DNA from: Rickettsiales bacterium
GTDB taxonomy: Bacteria; Pseudomonadota; Alphaproteobacteria; Rs-D84
DNA: 7,935 nucleotides
Assembly: GCA_031283565.1 (NCBI GenBank)
Contig: JAITBM010000038.1
Location: forward strand, 1-7,935
Direction of reading: 5' to 3'
The notes under the pieces are model-generated. The model ran no database searches, was not told the origin of the DNA, and worked only from the letters and a program-made list of their open reading frames with translations. This document shows, piece by piece, positions 1 through 6,129 of this stretch. The translations under genes were made by a program, and so were the position numbers. The stretch's first letter is position 1; the number at the start of each line of letters is the position of its first letter.

Positions 1-2
1 CA

Positions 3-623
3 TTGCTGGACCGCGCTGGCTATATGAAAATGTGGGCCGAATCCAAGGACACGGACCGGGACGAGCGCATAAAAAACATACGGGAGCTTGTCAGGGGCGT
101 GATATCAAAGTTCGACACATTGCCGGATTTTTTGGAACAGGCCGCGCTGATGACCGCTGACGACGAGCGAGATACTGGCGCGCCCAGCGTGTCGATAATG
201 ACGATGCACGCAGCCAAGGGCCTGGAGTTCGACACAGTGTTCCTGCCGGCATGGGAAGACGGGACATTTCCGAACGACCTTGCTATATCGGACGACGGCT
301 TGGAGGAAGAAAGACGGCTGGCGTATGTAGCAATAACGCGGGCAAAAAGACGATGCTTGATAATCTGTTCGGCCTGCCGCATGATGTTCGGTCAGTTCCA
401 GCGCAATCCGCCCAGCCGCTTTCTGGCAGAAATAGACGAAAGTTTTCTGGATTCTCCGAAAGCTGTCCGTAATACGCCGCCGCCAAAACGCGAGCCGGAA
501 AAGCGGGAGATTGGAAAAATCATAACCCATCCGCGCTTCGGATTCGGAGTGGTTATCGAAACTTGCAAGGAATCCATCACCGTAGCTTTCAAAACATGCA
601 TAAAAAAACTTCCTAAAGACTAG
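3..623 (+). CDS. UvrD/PcrA-type superfamily 1 DNA helicase, C-terminal part (5' end outside window)
   Basis: This is the last 206 residues of an ATP-dependent 3'-5' DNA helicase of the UvrD/PcrA/Rep family, which unwinds DNA in repair and replication restart. The frame is open to the window edge, so the N-terminal Walker A half is missing; the codon at position 3 is not a believable start. Visible residues 62-90 carry the motif V block (SIMTMHAAKGLEFDTVFLPA, then WEDGTFP). Residues 101-117 carry motif VI (EEERRLAYVAITRAKRR), whose arginines contact ATP. The tail, about residues 168-200 (IGKIITHPRFGFGVV), resembles the C-terminal Tudor-like domain of PcrA/UvrD that binds RNA polymerase. The gene ends in TAG and is convergent with the XRE gene downstream. 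Family assignment is firm; choosing between pcrA and uvrD names is not possible from this fragment. Confidence 0.93.
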   Translation: MLDRAGYMKMWAESKDTDRDERIKNIRELVRGVISKFDTLPDFLEQAALMTADDERDTGAPSVSIMTMHAAKGLEFDTVFLPAWEDGTFPNDLAISDDGLEEERRLAYVAITRAKRRCLIICSACRMMFGQFQRNPPSRFLAEIDESFLDSPKAVRNTPPPKREPEKREIGKIITHPRFGFGVVIETCKESITVAFKTCIKKLPKD

Positions 624-654
624 CCCCGCCCCATTCTTCATACTGTCGCCACCT

Positions 655-678
655 CGGGCCCCATTGCCGGACGGCCCG
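655..678. terminator. Possible hairpin between two convergent genes
   Basis: In the 83 bp between the helicase stop and the XRE stop, CGGGCC at 655-660 is complementary to GGCCCG at 673-678, with a 12-base loop. Its position suits a shared terminator for convergent genes. There is no T-tract on either strand directly after it, so intrinsic termination is doubtful. Nothing else stands out in this gap. Confidence 0.22.
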
Positions 679-706
679 CCAATATTTGCAATATAATCAG
701 CAGGGC

Positions 707-1126
707 TTAATTCGATCCGGCCATGGATCTTAATATTCCCATGATATTTTTGCGCATTTCGCCGTTCGACAAGTTCCAGTAAAGGCGTATCAGCTCAAGA
801 CTATCATTGTTTGTCAGCGGATCGTCTTTTGACGGCGAGCGCAGGCCGCCGCTTTTATCGTGCGTGGTCGAGACGTAATCGCTGGCAGGGGTTTGGCTCG
901 GCAGGCCCGAAAATAAAAACGACACCGGAATGTCCAAAGCCCTGCCAATCTGCATAAGACGTTTGGGCGACATTGAGGTTGCGCCAGTCTCATATTTTTG
1001 TATCAGCTGCGACGATATCTTGCACGCATCAGCCACCTGTTTTTGTGTAAAGCCAAGAATATTGCGCCGAAGTTTTATCCTTCGCCCTATATAAACATCA
1101 ATGCTGCCCGTTTCAAAAGGTGCCAT
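707..1126 (-). CDS. XRE-family helix-turn-helix transcriptional regulator
   Basis: This 139-residue cytoplasmic DNA-binding protein has a Cro/C1-type helix-turn-helix at about residues 14-70: IGRRIKLRRNILGFTQKQVA, then a recognition helix region around SSQLIQKYETG, then SPKRLMQIGRALDIPVSFLF. The lead-in before the fold and the short helical tail (LELIRLYWNLSNGEMRKNI, about residues 110-128) match a regulator family common in Alphaproteobacteria. Residues 75-108 look like a disordered linker. The start is the only upstream in-frame ATG, and no Shine-Dalgarno sequence precedes it. A good -10/-35 pair places the transcript start at or next to this ATG, so translation may be leaderless. The gene is alone on its transcript, convergent with the helicase gene and downstream of the rimM-yidC run on the same strand. 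Its target is unknown; autoregulation is possible but no operator is obvious. Confidence 0.9.
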   Translation of the reverse strand: MAPFETGSIDVYIGRRIKLRRNILGFTQKQVADACKISSQLIQKYETGATSMSPKRLMQIGRALDIPVSFLFSGLPSQTPASDYVSTTHDKSGGLRSPSKDDPLTNNDSLELIRLYWNLSNGEMRKNIMGILRSMAGSN

Positions 1127-1132
1127 CCGCGC

Positions 1133-1161
1133 ATTATAGGACTATTTTCATAAAAACGCAA
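1133..1161 (-). promoter_or_regulatory. Sigma70-type promoter of the XRE regulator gene
   Basis: On the minus strand TTGCGT (1161-1156) and a perfect TATAAT (1138-1133) are separated by exactly 17 bp. Only 6 bases lie between the -10 box and the ATG at 1126, so transcription should begin at or within a base or two of the start codon. Confidence 0.65.
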
Positions 1162-1188
1162 GCCATTAATAAACAGAGTGTTATTGCG
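1152..1188 (-). terminator. Candidate intrinsic terminator of the rimM-to-1199 operon
   Basis: Read on the minus strand, CGCAA (1188-1184) pairs with TTGCG (1161-1157), with a partial inner AATAA/TTATT pairing, and TTTTT (1156-1152) follows directly. It lies just past the stop of the secreted-protein gene. The stem is short and the loop long, so strength is uncertain. Its 3' arm is also the -35 region of the XRE promoter. Confidence 0.35.
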
Positions 1189-1198
1189 CGAACATGGA

Positions 1199-2212
1199 CT
1201 AATCTCCGTAAGTGCTGACAATCTGCTCGGCGCCATATTTCATTTTCTGCAAATATGTCTCGTAAGTCTTACAATCTTTTGCTATCGATGTGCGGTACAT
1301 GTCTTTCATATTGGCGGCCATGTAAAAGCAGCCGGCAAGGTATTGGCGGCAGAAATTATCCCCGGCCACAAATGCGTTTTGACCACGCACGCTTGATTCC
1401 GTCGTACTCCAATCTATGCTGCCTAGCGCGGAATTCAGATTTGCCATGGAATTCGGATCGCCGCTCGCGCCGAACGTAGCATCCCAAAAATCTTCCAATT
1501 CCCGCTCGCTCAATCCGTCGTCGATCGCGCCGCCGTTTTGCATTATCGTTATACGTTGCACCAGGCTGTCTATCGCGGGCCTGTATTCGGCGTCTATCTG
1601 CGCCAGGCGCGGACTGCAATAGCATCTGTCGTATTTCGCGTCCGGCCGGTGGCAGTAACCTTCCATGCACTCGGAATAGTTTGCTATGCACTGTGTCGAC
1701 GACATGTCTCCGGCCACCGGCAGCTTTGGCGCCGGCGCCATGGTTGTCGAATCATGCTGCTGCGAATTCGATCCGTCCAAGCGCGACGCGCTCCTGTTGC
1801 GGGGCACAACGCGGCGGCGGCCCGACGAAGCGGCGGATGCTGCGCGGGCCCGGTTTGCCGATCCGCCTGCCGCGGTTTTCACTGCGCTTCTGGCCACGAC
1901 CCGCCGGCGCCCGGATGCCTGATTGGATGGCACAGCGGCGCGGCGCGCCGACTTGGCCTCCCCGCTTGCGGGACGGACATAGTCTGCAATCGGAGTCTTG
2001 CCGGATCCGCTTATCGTCCGCACCATGGCCTGCTGCGCTGTCATTCCGTATTCCTGCGCGTCCGCCGGCTTTAATTTCTGCTTCATGGTCTTGTTTAAAT
2101 AAGGTTCTATGGTATTGTATTGCTGGGGCGTAAAAAACGCATTCGTATTCGCCTCGCCCCGCGCCGCCATATGCGCGAGGGCAAGCACTATAAACGCATA
2201 AATTTTTTTCAT
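1199..2212 (-). CDS. Secreted cysteine-rich protein of unknown function with basic low-complexity linker
   Basis: I do not recognise this 337-residue protein. Residues 1-22 (MKKIYAFIVLALAHMAARGE) form a Sec-type signal peptide, so it is probably periplasmic or exported. Residues 22-75 include a polar helix-like stretch (FFTPQQYNTIEPYLNKTMKQ). Residues 80-150 are Ala/Arg/Ser-rich and probably disordered, with a near repeat: SGRRRVVAR at 100-108 and SGRRRVVPR at 130-138. The C-terminal domain has eight cysteines. Five are clustered as C175-x6-C182-x4-C187-x9-C197-x-C199; three more are C288, C295 and C314. An even count in an exported protein suggests disulfides. The ATG has GGGGGA four bases upstream. 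It follows the SIMPL gene by 21 nt and ends the run. An envelope or cell-surface role is inferred from the signal peptide and neighbours (yidC, lspA) only. Confidence 0.85.
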   Translation of the reverse strand: MKKIYAFIVLALAHMAARGEANTNAFFTPQQYNTIEPYLNKTMKQKLKPADAQEYGMTAQQAMVRTISGSGKTPIADYVRPASGEAKSARRAAVPSNQASGRRRVVARSAVKTAAGGSANRARAASAASSGRRRVVPRNRSASRLDGSNSQQHDSTTMAPAPKLPVAGDMSSTQCIANYSECMEGYCHRPDAKYDRCYCSPRLAQIDAEYRPAIDSLVQRITIMQNGGAIDDGLSERELEDFWDATFGASGDPNSMANLNSALGSIDWSTTESSVRGQNAFVAGDNFCRQYLAGCFYMAANMKDMYRTSIAKDCKTYETYLQKMKYGAEQIVSTYGD

Positions 2213-2233
2213 TTTTCCCCCGGAAAAACGGAA

Positions 2234-2968
2234 CTACCTTATTCCGAATGTCGCCTCGACCGACACCGACAGGTCTCCGTTCGCCGATTGGAGGTCGGCA
2301 AATTCGGTAATCGCAGCCGCAATGCCCTTCGCGCGGAACCGGACCGGGCTGGGATCGCCATTGTCCGCGTCGAAGAACCTCGCAGAAATCATGCGTCCAA
2401 GCTTTTCGCCGTCTCCGGCAGCCAGCGCCGCGGCCTTCGCGCGCGCATCCCCGATTGCCGATTCAAGGCACTTGGCCGAAGCTTCTCCGATCACAGCTGC
2501 GGACGAAAAGTTGCGCAAGCTCTGCGTCAAAACCTCTGCTCCGGCGATTTTCGGCAGCGAGTTCAATATTGCATCCGCACTGTCTCTGTTTGACGTCGTT
2601 ATTTCAAGCGTTATGGCCGTTTCAGTGCCAAGCTTTACGGAATTGTTGTCTTTCCACTGCGTCTTGTCATAACTGGAAACATCCTTCGTCTGGATTTCGA
2701 GCGACTTGTCTTCAATCGTCTTTATCCTGCGCGCCACCTCATCGGCCCCGCTTCTTGCTATTTTCAGGCTGTCGGCGGCATTCTTGTTCAACGCCGTTAT
2801 CTGCAACGCAAGGGTCAGCTTGTCGCGCTCGATCTTCGCCCTGCATATTCCGACCGCGCTTATTGTTCTGGCCGCTGGTTTTATCAGCAGGCACGCGCAG
2901 ACAGAACCTGCCGCGATTATCAAAGCCGCCGTTATTACGCCGAATTTGGATTTTTTTTCATCCGCCAT
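2234..2968 (-). CDS. SIMPL domain (DUF541) membrane-anchored periplasmic protein
   Basis: This 244-residue protein has one N-terminal membrane segment (about residues 9-30, GVITAALIIAAGSVCACLLI) preceded by lysines, so the rest should face the periplasm. The body fits the SIMPL/DUF541 fold: an early beta strand with ISAVGICRAKIERDKLTLAL, a long Ala-rich helix, the KDVSSYDKTQW stretch, a paired second half with AIGDARAKAAALAAGDGEKL, and a terminal LSVSVEATFGIR strand typical of the family. The general cellular role of SIMPL proteins is poorly defined; oligomeric channel-like assemblies have been described for one member (BP26). The ATG directly follows the yidC stop (TAAATG), with GGGAGA inside the yidC 3' end as ribosome binding site, so the two genes are probably translationally coupled. 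The two cysteines in the membrane segment are not in a lipobox context. Confidence 0.85.
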   Translation of the reverse strand: MADEKKSKFGVITAALIIAAGSVCACLLIKPAARTISAVGICRAKIERDKLTLALQITALNKNAADSLKIARSGADEVARRIKTIEDKSLEIQTKDVSSYDKTQWKDNNSVKLGTETAITLEITTSNRDSADAILNSLPKIAGAEVLTQSLRNFSSAAVIGEASAKCLESAIGDARAKAAALAAGDGEKLGRMISARFFDADNGDPSPVRFRAKGIAAAITEFADLQSANGDLSVSVEATFGIR

Positions 2969-4519
2969 TTATTTCTCCCTTTTTTGAATAACCCTTGTCT
3001 GAATGATACCCGCAATGCTCGATATTGTCCAGTATAAAACGAGGCCTGCGGGCATTGTTGCGAACATGACCCCGAACAAAAGCGGCATCCACTTCATTAT
3101 CTTGGCCCCCGGCGCATCCGCCGTATTCTTGCCCATTTTGTTTTGCAGCCACATGACGCCCGCCATCAAAACCGGCAGTACGAAGTACGGATCCATCACC
3201 GACAAATCCGATACCCACAAAAAACCGGCGTGCCTGAGCGGAACCGCTATGAGCAGGGCTTTGTATAGTGCAAAAAATATCGGAATTTGCAGCAGCATGA
3301 CGCCTATGCTTGAAAATGGGTTCGCCTTGTGGGTCTGGTACAGGCGCATGACCTCCTGCTGCATCCGAATTTTGTCGTTCGAGTACAGCTTTTGCAGTCG
3401 CGCCAGCTCTGGTTGAATTTTCTGCATGGCGCCGGCAGCGCGTATCGATTTTTTCGCAAGCGGCCACATCAGGCCGCGGATTATCAACGTCAGCAATATT
3501 ATCGCAACGCCGTAATTCGGAACGAAGTCATGCAGCTTGTTCAGCGTCCAAAGAAACGGGCGCGACAAAAATCCGAACCAGCCATAGTCTATGGTCCGAT
3601 CGATGTTCGCGATTTTTTTCGATGCAGCCAGCAATGCGTCTTGGGTCTTCGGCCCGGCGAAGATTTCAGCAGATACCGAAGCTGCCTGCCCGGCATCCAG
3701 AGTCAGATATTCCGGCGCCATATCAGCCTGAAACATTTTATCGCCGCGACGCTTTATCTTTATAGTCTTGTCGGACGGCTGGCGCGATGCCGCCACCACC
3801 TCCCAATACTGGTCCGTAAAGCCCGCAAAACCGTCCTTCGCCTGCCATATTTCCCCGTCTTTGGCAACATCTTTCCATGATTCGGTCTTTATGTCGCCGC
3901 CTATATCCGCCACGGCTCCGGCGTGAACCGCGAATTTGCTGGCCTCGCCACCATTACGCGCAATTCTGACGTATTGGGAAAAACTTACCGGCTTTTTGCT
4001 TTTATTTCTTATTTCATCCGAAACAGTTATCACGTAACCGTCTGATATGTTTGTCGTGCGGCGAAATTCGACTCCGCTTTCCGATTTCCAAACCATTGCG
4101 GTGCCGTCTTTTTTCCAGATCGAATTAGCTGTCGGAACACTTGTCCCATTCGCCAGAAATCCTATCTCTGCAAATTCTTGGTCCCCCGCCAGCAGCTTTA
4201 TATCCGCGCCGTCATTTTTTTTGAGCCCGCTTTTATACCCTTTGAGCGTTATGTTCGATATGCGCAGACCTTGCGATAAAAATTCTATCTTGTCTCCGCC
4301 GACCGTTACCTTCGGCACTTTTGAAATATCAACCGGCGCCGCTTCGACCGTTTCCTGAACAGGAGCCTCTTTTTTTGACGGAGCAACCAGCCAATAGACG
4401 CAAAGCGCCAGAGCGACCCAGCCCCAAATTGGAAATCCCTTTTTTTGCGAAGCAGTCTCCGCATTCTTCATCTGCTGGAATTGCGCAAAGCCCGAATTGT
4501 TGTTCATGTAGCTAACCAT
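2969..4519 (-). CDS. yidC: Membrane protein insertase YidC (Oxa1 family)
   Basis: YidC inserts and folds inner-membrane proteins, alone or with SecYEG. This 516-residue protein has the Gram-negative layout. There is one membrane helix at about residues 31-46, then a periplasmic P1 beta domain at about 65-300. The conserved core begins at DYGWFGFLSRPFLWTLNKLH (311-330). R348 in LIIRGLMWPLAKK is the conserved hydrophilic-groove arginine. The cytoplasmic hairpin MQKIQPELARLQKLYSNDK is followed by NPFSSIGVMLLQIPIFFALY and the last helices up to VLYWTISSIAGIIQT. The protein stops about ten residues after the last helix, without the long basic tail some homologues have. The start at 4519 has AGGA six bases upstream; the next ATG at 4507 has none. 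The start overlaps the lspA stop by 8 nt. Placement next to lspA rather than after rnpA is unusual. Confidence 0.97.
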   Translation of the reverse strand: MVSYMNNNSGFAQFQQMKNAETASQKKGFPIWGWVALALCVYWLVAPSKKEAPVQETVEAAPVDISKVPKVTVGGDKIEFLSQGLRISNITLKGYKSGLKKNDGADIKLLAGDQEFAEIGFLANGTSVPTANSIWKKDGTAMVWKSESGVEFRRTTNISDGYVITVSDEIRNKSKKPVSFSQYVRIARNGGEASKFAVHAGAVADIGGDIKTESWKDVAKDGEIWQAKDGFAGFTDQYWEVVAASRQPSDKTIKIKRRGDKMFQADMAPEYLTLDAGQAASVSAEIFAGPKTQDALLAASKKIANIDRTIDYGWFGFLSRPFLWTLNKLHDFVPNYGVAIILLTLIIRGLMWPLAKKSIRAAGAMQKIQPELARLQKLYSNDKIRMQQEVMRLYQTHKANPFSSIGVMLLQIPIFFALYKALLIAVPLRHAGFLWVSDLSVMDPYFVLPVLMAGVMWLQNKMGKNTADAPGAKIMKWMPLLFGVMFATMPAGLVLYWTISSIAGIIQTRVIQKREK

Positions 4520-5024
4520 TTCTTTTCCTTTGTTTTATAAAAATCAGCAAATACAGGCCGGCCCCCGCGCAAATGCACGCATCGGCCACATTGAAAGCCG
4601 GCCAGTGCCAAGTTCCTGCATGCCAGTCCACGAAGTCTATGACCGCGCCGAACCTCGCGCGGTCTATCAGATTCCCGAGCGCGCCGCCTACTATCAGGGA
4701 CATGGCCAATTTTTCGCGTCCATCTTTTATCCTTGCGAACAAGTGGTACGTCAAAAATCCGATTATCGCCGCGGTGATAAATATCACAGCCATTCCCGGC
4801 GCTTCGCGCAGAAGCGAAAAAGCCGTGCCTGGATTCCAAGTGAAAACTATATTAAACCAGCTTGTCAGCCGCGCAATCATGTACGGGAACGGCGCTATCG
4901 CCAGGGCCCTGCCGCCCCAATGCCACGCCCCGGTTATCATGCGCAGCAACAGCCCCTTTGATAGTTGATCCGCCAGTATCACCGTGCCAATTATTAGTAT
5001 GTTACTCTTCATGCCGCGAAGCAT
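4512..5024 (-). CDS. lspA: Lipoprotein signal peptidase (signal peptidase II)
   Basis: LspA is the inner-membrane aspartyl protease that removes the signal peptide from diacylglyceryl-modified prolipoproteins. From the ATG at 5024 the protein has 170 residues and four hydrophobic segments. Family motifs are present: ADQLSKG (18-24), WNPGTAFSLL (63-72), GGALGNLIDRARFGAVIDF (113-131) and AFNVADACI (143-151). The catalytic pair should be D130 and D148, spaced as in known enzymes. I chose 5024 because AGAGAGGA lies 10 nt upstream. ATG 5012 (166 residues) is an alternative. A TTG at 5048 would give 178 residues but starts upstream of that ribosome binding site. The end overlaps yidC by 8 nt, and the adk-like gene ends 32 nt upstream. 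Its substrate pool may include the small lipoprotein encoded at 7589-7747. Confidence 0.95.
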   Translation of the reverse strand: MLRGMKSNILIIGTVILADQLSKGLLLRMITGAWHWGGRALAIAPFPYMIARLTSWFNIVFTWNPGTAFSLLREAPGMAVIFITAAIIGFLTYHLFARIKDGREKLAMSLIVGGALGNLIDRARFGAVIDFVDWHAGTWHWPAFNVADACICAGAGLYLLIFIKQRKRNG

Positions 5025-5056
5025 ACAAAAAAATTCCTCTCTTGGCAAGCAGGCAT

Positions 5057-5653
5057 TTAGCGGACGGACAAATTCAAAACTTTCACGACTTTTTCGTACA
5101 GGTCTTCCGGCGAGCCGCTGTTGTCAAACTTGTAAAAATCCGCGCCTAGCTTTTCGCGCAGCCAGTCTATCATCGGTTCTGTCTTGCCATGATATTCGGC
5201 AAAGCGCCGCACCAGAACGTTTGGATCCGCGTCGTCCCTGCGCGCCGCGACGCCGGCCGCCGCAGCATCGCGCAGCCGTTTGTCCCGCCGCGCGGCGGCA
5301 ACCGCCTCGCTTATGGCAAGAAAAACCGCAATCGCCTCGAATCCAAGCTCCGCCGCCCGGCGAAGCGCATGCTCGGCCTGCCCGATTTGCCGCGGGTATC
5401 CGTCAATAACCAAATTTTCCCTGGCTTTGCCAAACGCGGACTCCATTACCTGATTCACGATTACATCGTCATTCAGCCTTCCGGCGGCTTGGTTCCCGGC
5501 TATTTCTTTTCCAAGCTTTGATGCCGGATCGACAGCCCGCAGAAGATCGCTTGCGCACACGCATTCGATGCCAAGCCTGGTTTTCAGCATACCGCTGAGA
5601 GTGCCTTTTCCCGCGCCCGGCATTCCGACCAGCATTATCAGCTTATTTTTCAA
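5057..5653 (-). CDS. adk: Adenylate kinase-like nucleoside monophosphate kinase, short form lacking LID
   Basis: Adenylate kinase converts ATP plus AMP to two ADP. The 198-residue product has the P-loop G10-M-P-G-A-G-K-G17, an ASDLLR stretch (34-39) corresponding to the AMP-site TGDLLR, and DGYPRQ (84-89) matching the DGFPRT motif. It also has LID-flanking arginines in AARRDKRLRD (120-129), AARRDDADPNVLVRRFAEYH and KTEP (158-160). Between the two arginine clusters there are only about ten residues, where long bacterial Adk has a roughly 30-residue LID, so this is a short-type enzyme. The start is TTG at 5653, chosen because GGGAGA lies 6 nt upstream and the P-loop then begins at residue 10, as usual. 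The frame extends further upstream to 5755 but that part lies inside rimM. The TTG overlaps the rimM stop by 11 nt. The location is not the usual secY-adk-rpsM cluster, so this could be a second NMP kinase rather than the main Adk. Confidence 0.88.
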   Translation of the reverse strand: MKNKLIMLVGMPGAGKGTLSGMLKTRLGIECVCASDLLRAVDPASKLGKEIAGNQAAGRLNDDVIVNQVMESAFGKARENLVIDGYPRQIGQAEHALRRAAELGFEAIAVFLAISEAVAAARRDKRLRDAAAAGVAARRDDADPNVLVRRFAEYHGKTEPMIDWLREKLGADFYKFDNSGSPEDLYEKVVKVLNLSVR

Positions 5654-6077
5654 GGCGAATCTCCCTTTTTTCGTAATCGATTTTCGCGCCGGCAAACGGC
5701 GCCATTCGCCCGTCGCCCAGCTCCAAAATGTCGCCCGCGCCGAAGTTGTGCACATAGGCCACCTTGCTGCCGCCGCAATCCATGCCGATAAGGTCTGCGA
5801 TATAATGCTCGCCGGATTTCAGCTTTGGCAGATCCGACCGATCCACGAACAGCTCTGTTCCGCGAAGTTTTTCAATATCTTCGCGGGAAGCCGCCCCGGC
5901 GACCTGGCAGATCGCCGCGCCGGCCCCGGCGGCGCGAACAAACTTGACCGCGACGGGCGTCGTGGCAAGCCTGGAAAAGTCGGCGGGGGATTCCGTAAAG
6001 GCCTGCACCCGCGCCTCACCCCGCAGGCCGTGCGGCGCGGCGATTTTCCCGACCAATAGCTTTGTTTGATTTTCCAT
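5643..6077 (-). CDS. rimM: Ribosome maturation factor RimM
   Basis: RimM binds ribosomal protein S19 and assists 30S subunit head assembly. The N-terminal signature LVGKIAAPHGLRGEARVQAF lies at residues 8-27, followed by a RimM N-domain of beta strands (REDIEKLRGTELFVDRSDLP). A short PRC-barrel domain follows from about residue 89 (GEHYIADLIGMDC to APFAGAKIDYEKREIRLEK). At 144 residues it is shorter than the usual 165-180, mostly in the PRC barrel. I prefer the ATG at 6077 over 6092 (149 residues) because it gives the normal distance to VGKI, and because a likely -10 box covers the 6092 codon. Neither start has a clear Shine-Dalgarno sequence. It is first in the minus-strand run; trmD and rplS, its usual partners, do not follow. 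Confidence 0.93.
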   Translation of the reverse strand: MENQTKLLVGKIAAPHGLRGEARVQAFTESPADFSRLATTPVAVKFVRAAGAGAAICQVAGAASREDIEKLRGTELFVDRSDLPKLKSGEHYIADLIGMDCGGSKVAYVHNFGAGDILELGDGRMAPFAGAKIDYEKREIRLEK

Positions 6078-6105
6078 TGCAATCAAAAGCATGATGCTTT
6101 ATAAT
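6077..6105 (+). promoter_or_regulatory. proS: Sigma70-type promoter of proS
   Basis: TTGCAA at 6077-6082 and a perfect TATAAT at 6100-6105 are spaced by 17 bp, the optimal distance. The predicted start is near 6112, leaving a leader of about 18 nt that contains AGGA at 6121-6124. The -35 box overlaps the first codon of rimM on the other strand. Confidence 0.65.
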
Positions 6106-6119
6106 GCCTGCAAAGTCAA
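6091..6119 (-). promoter_or_regulatory. rimM: Candidate promoter of the rimM operon
   Basis: On the minus strand TTGACT (6119-6114) is followed after 17 bp by CATCAT (6096-6091), a weak -10 matching four of six consensus bases. Transcription would begin near 6084, a few bases before the rimM ATG at 6077. It is interleaved with the proS promoter on the opposite strand. Confidence 0.4.
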
Positions 6120-6129
6120 TAGGATTAAA

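Noticed and set aside
1538..2133. Long plus-strand frames opposite the cysteine-rich protein gene
   Set aside because: They are rich in Arg/Pro/Cys with no domain or ribosome binding site, as expected for the complement of a GC-rich Ala/Arg coding region.
4530..4968. Plus-strand frames of 130-143 codons opposite lspA
   Set aside because: They are the complement of a clear lspA gene, with no ribosome binding site or family features.
5654..5755. N-terminal extension of the adenylate kinase frame to an ATG at 5755
   Set aside because: This part lies wholly inside rimM, does not resemble Adk, and puts the P-loop too far from the N-terminus. TTG 5653 has a proper ribosome binding site.
6091..6129. 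Upstream ATG start for proS at 6091
   Set aside because: It precedes the predicted transcript start (about 6112) and overlaps the -10 region. The 6130 ATG has AGGA at the right distance and fits the family N-terminus.
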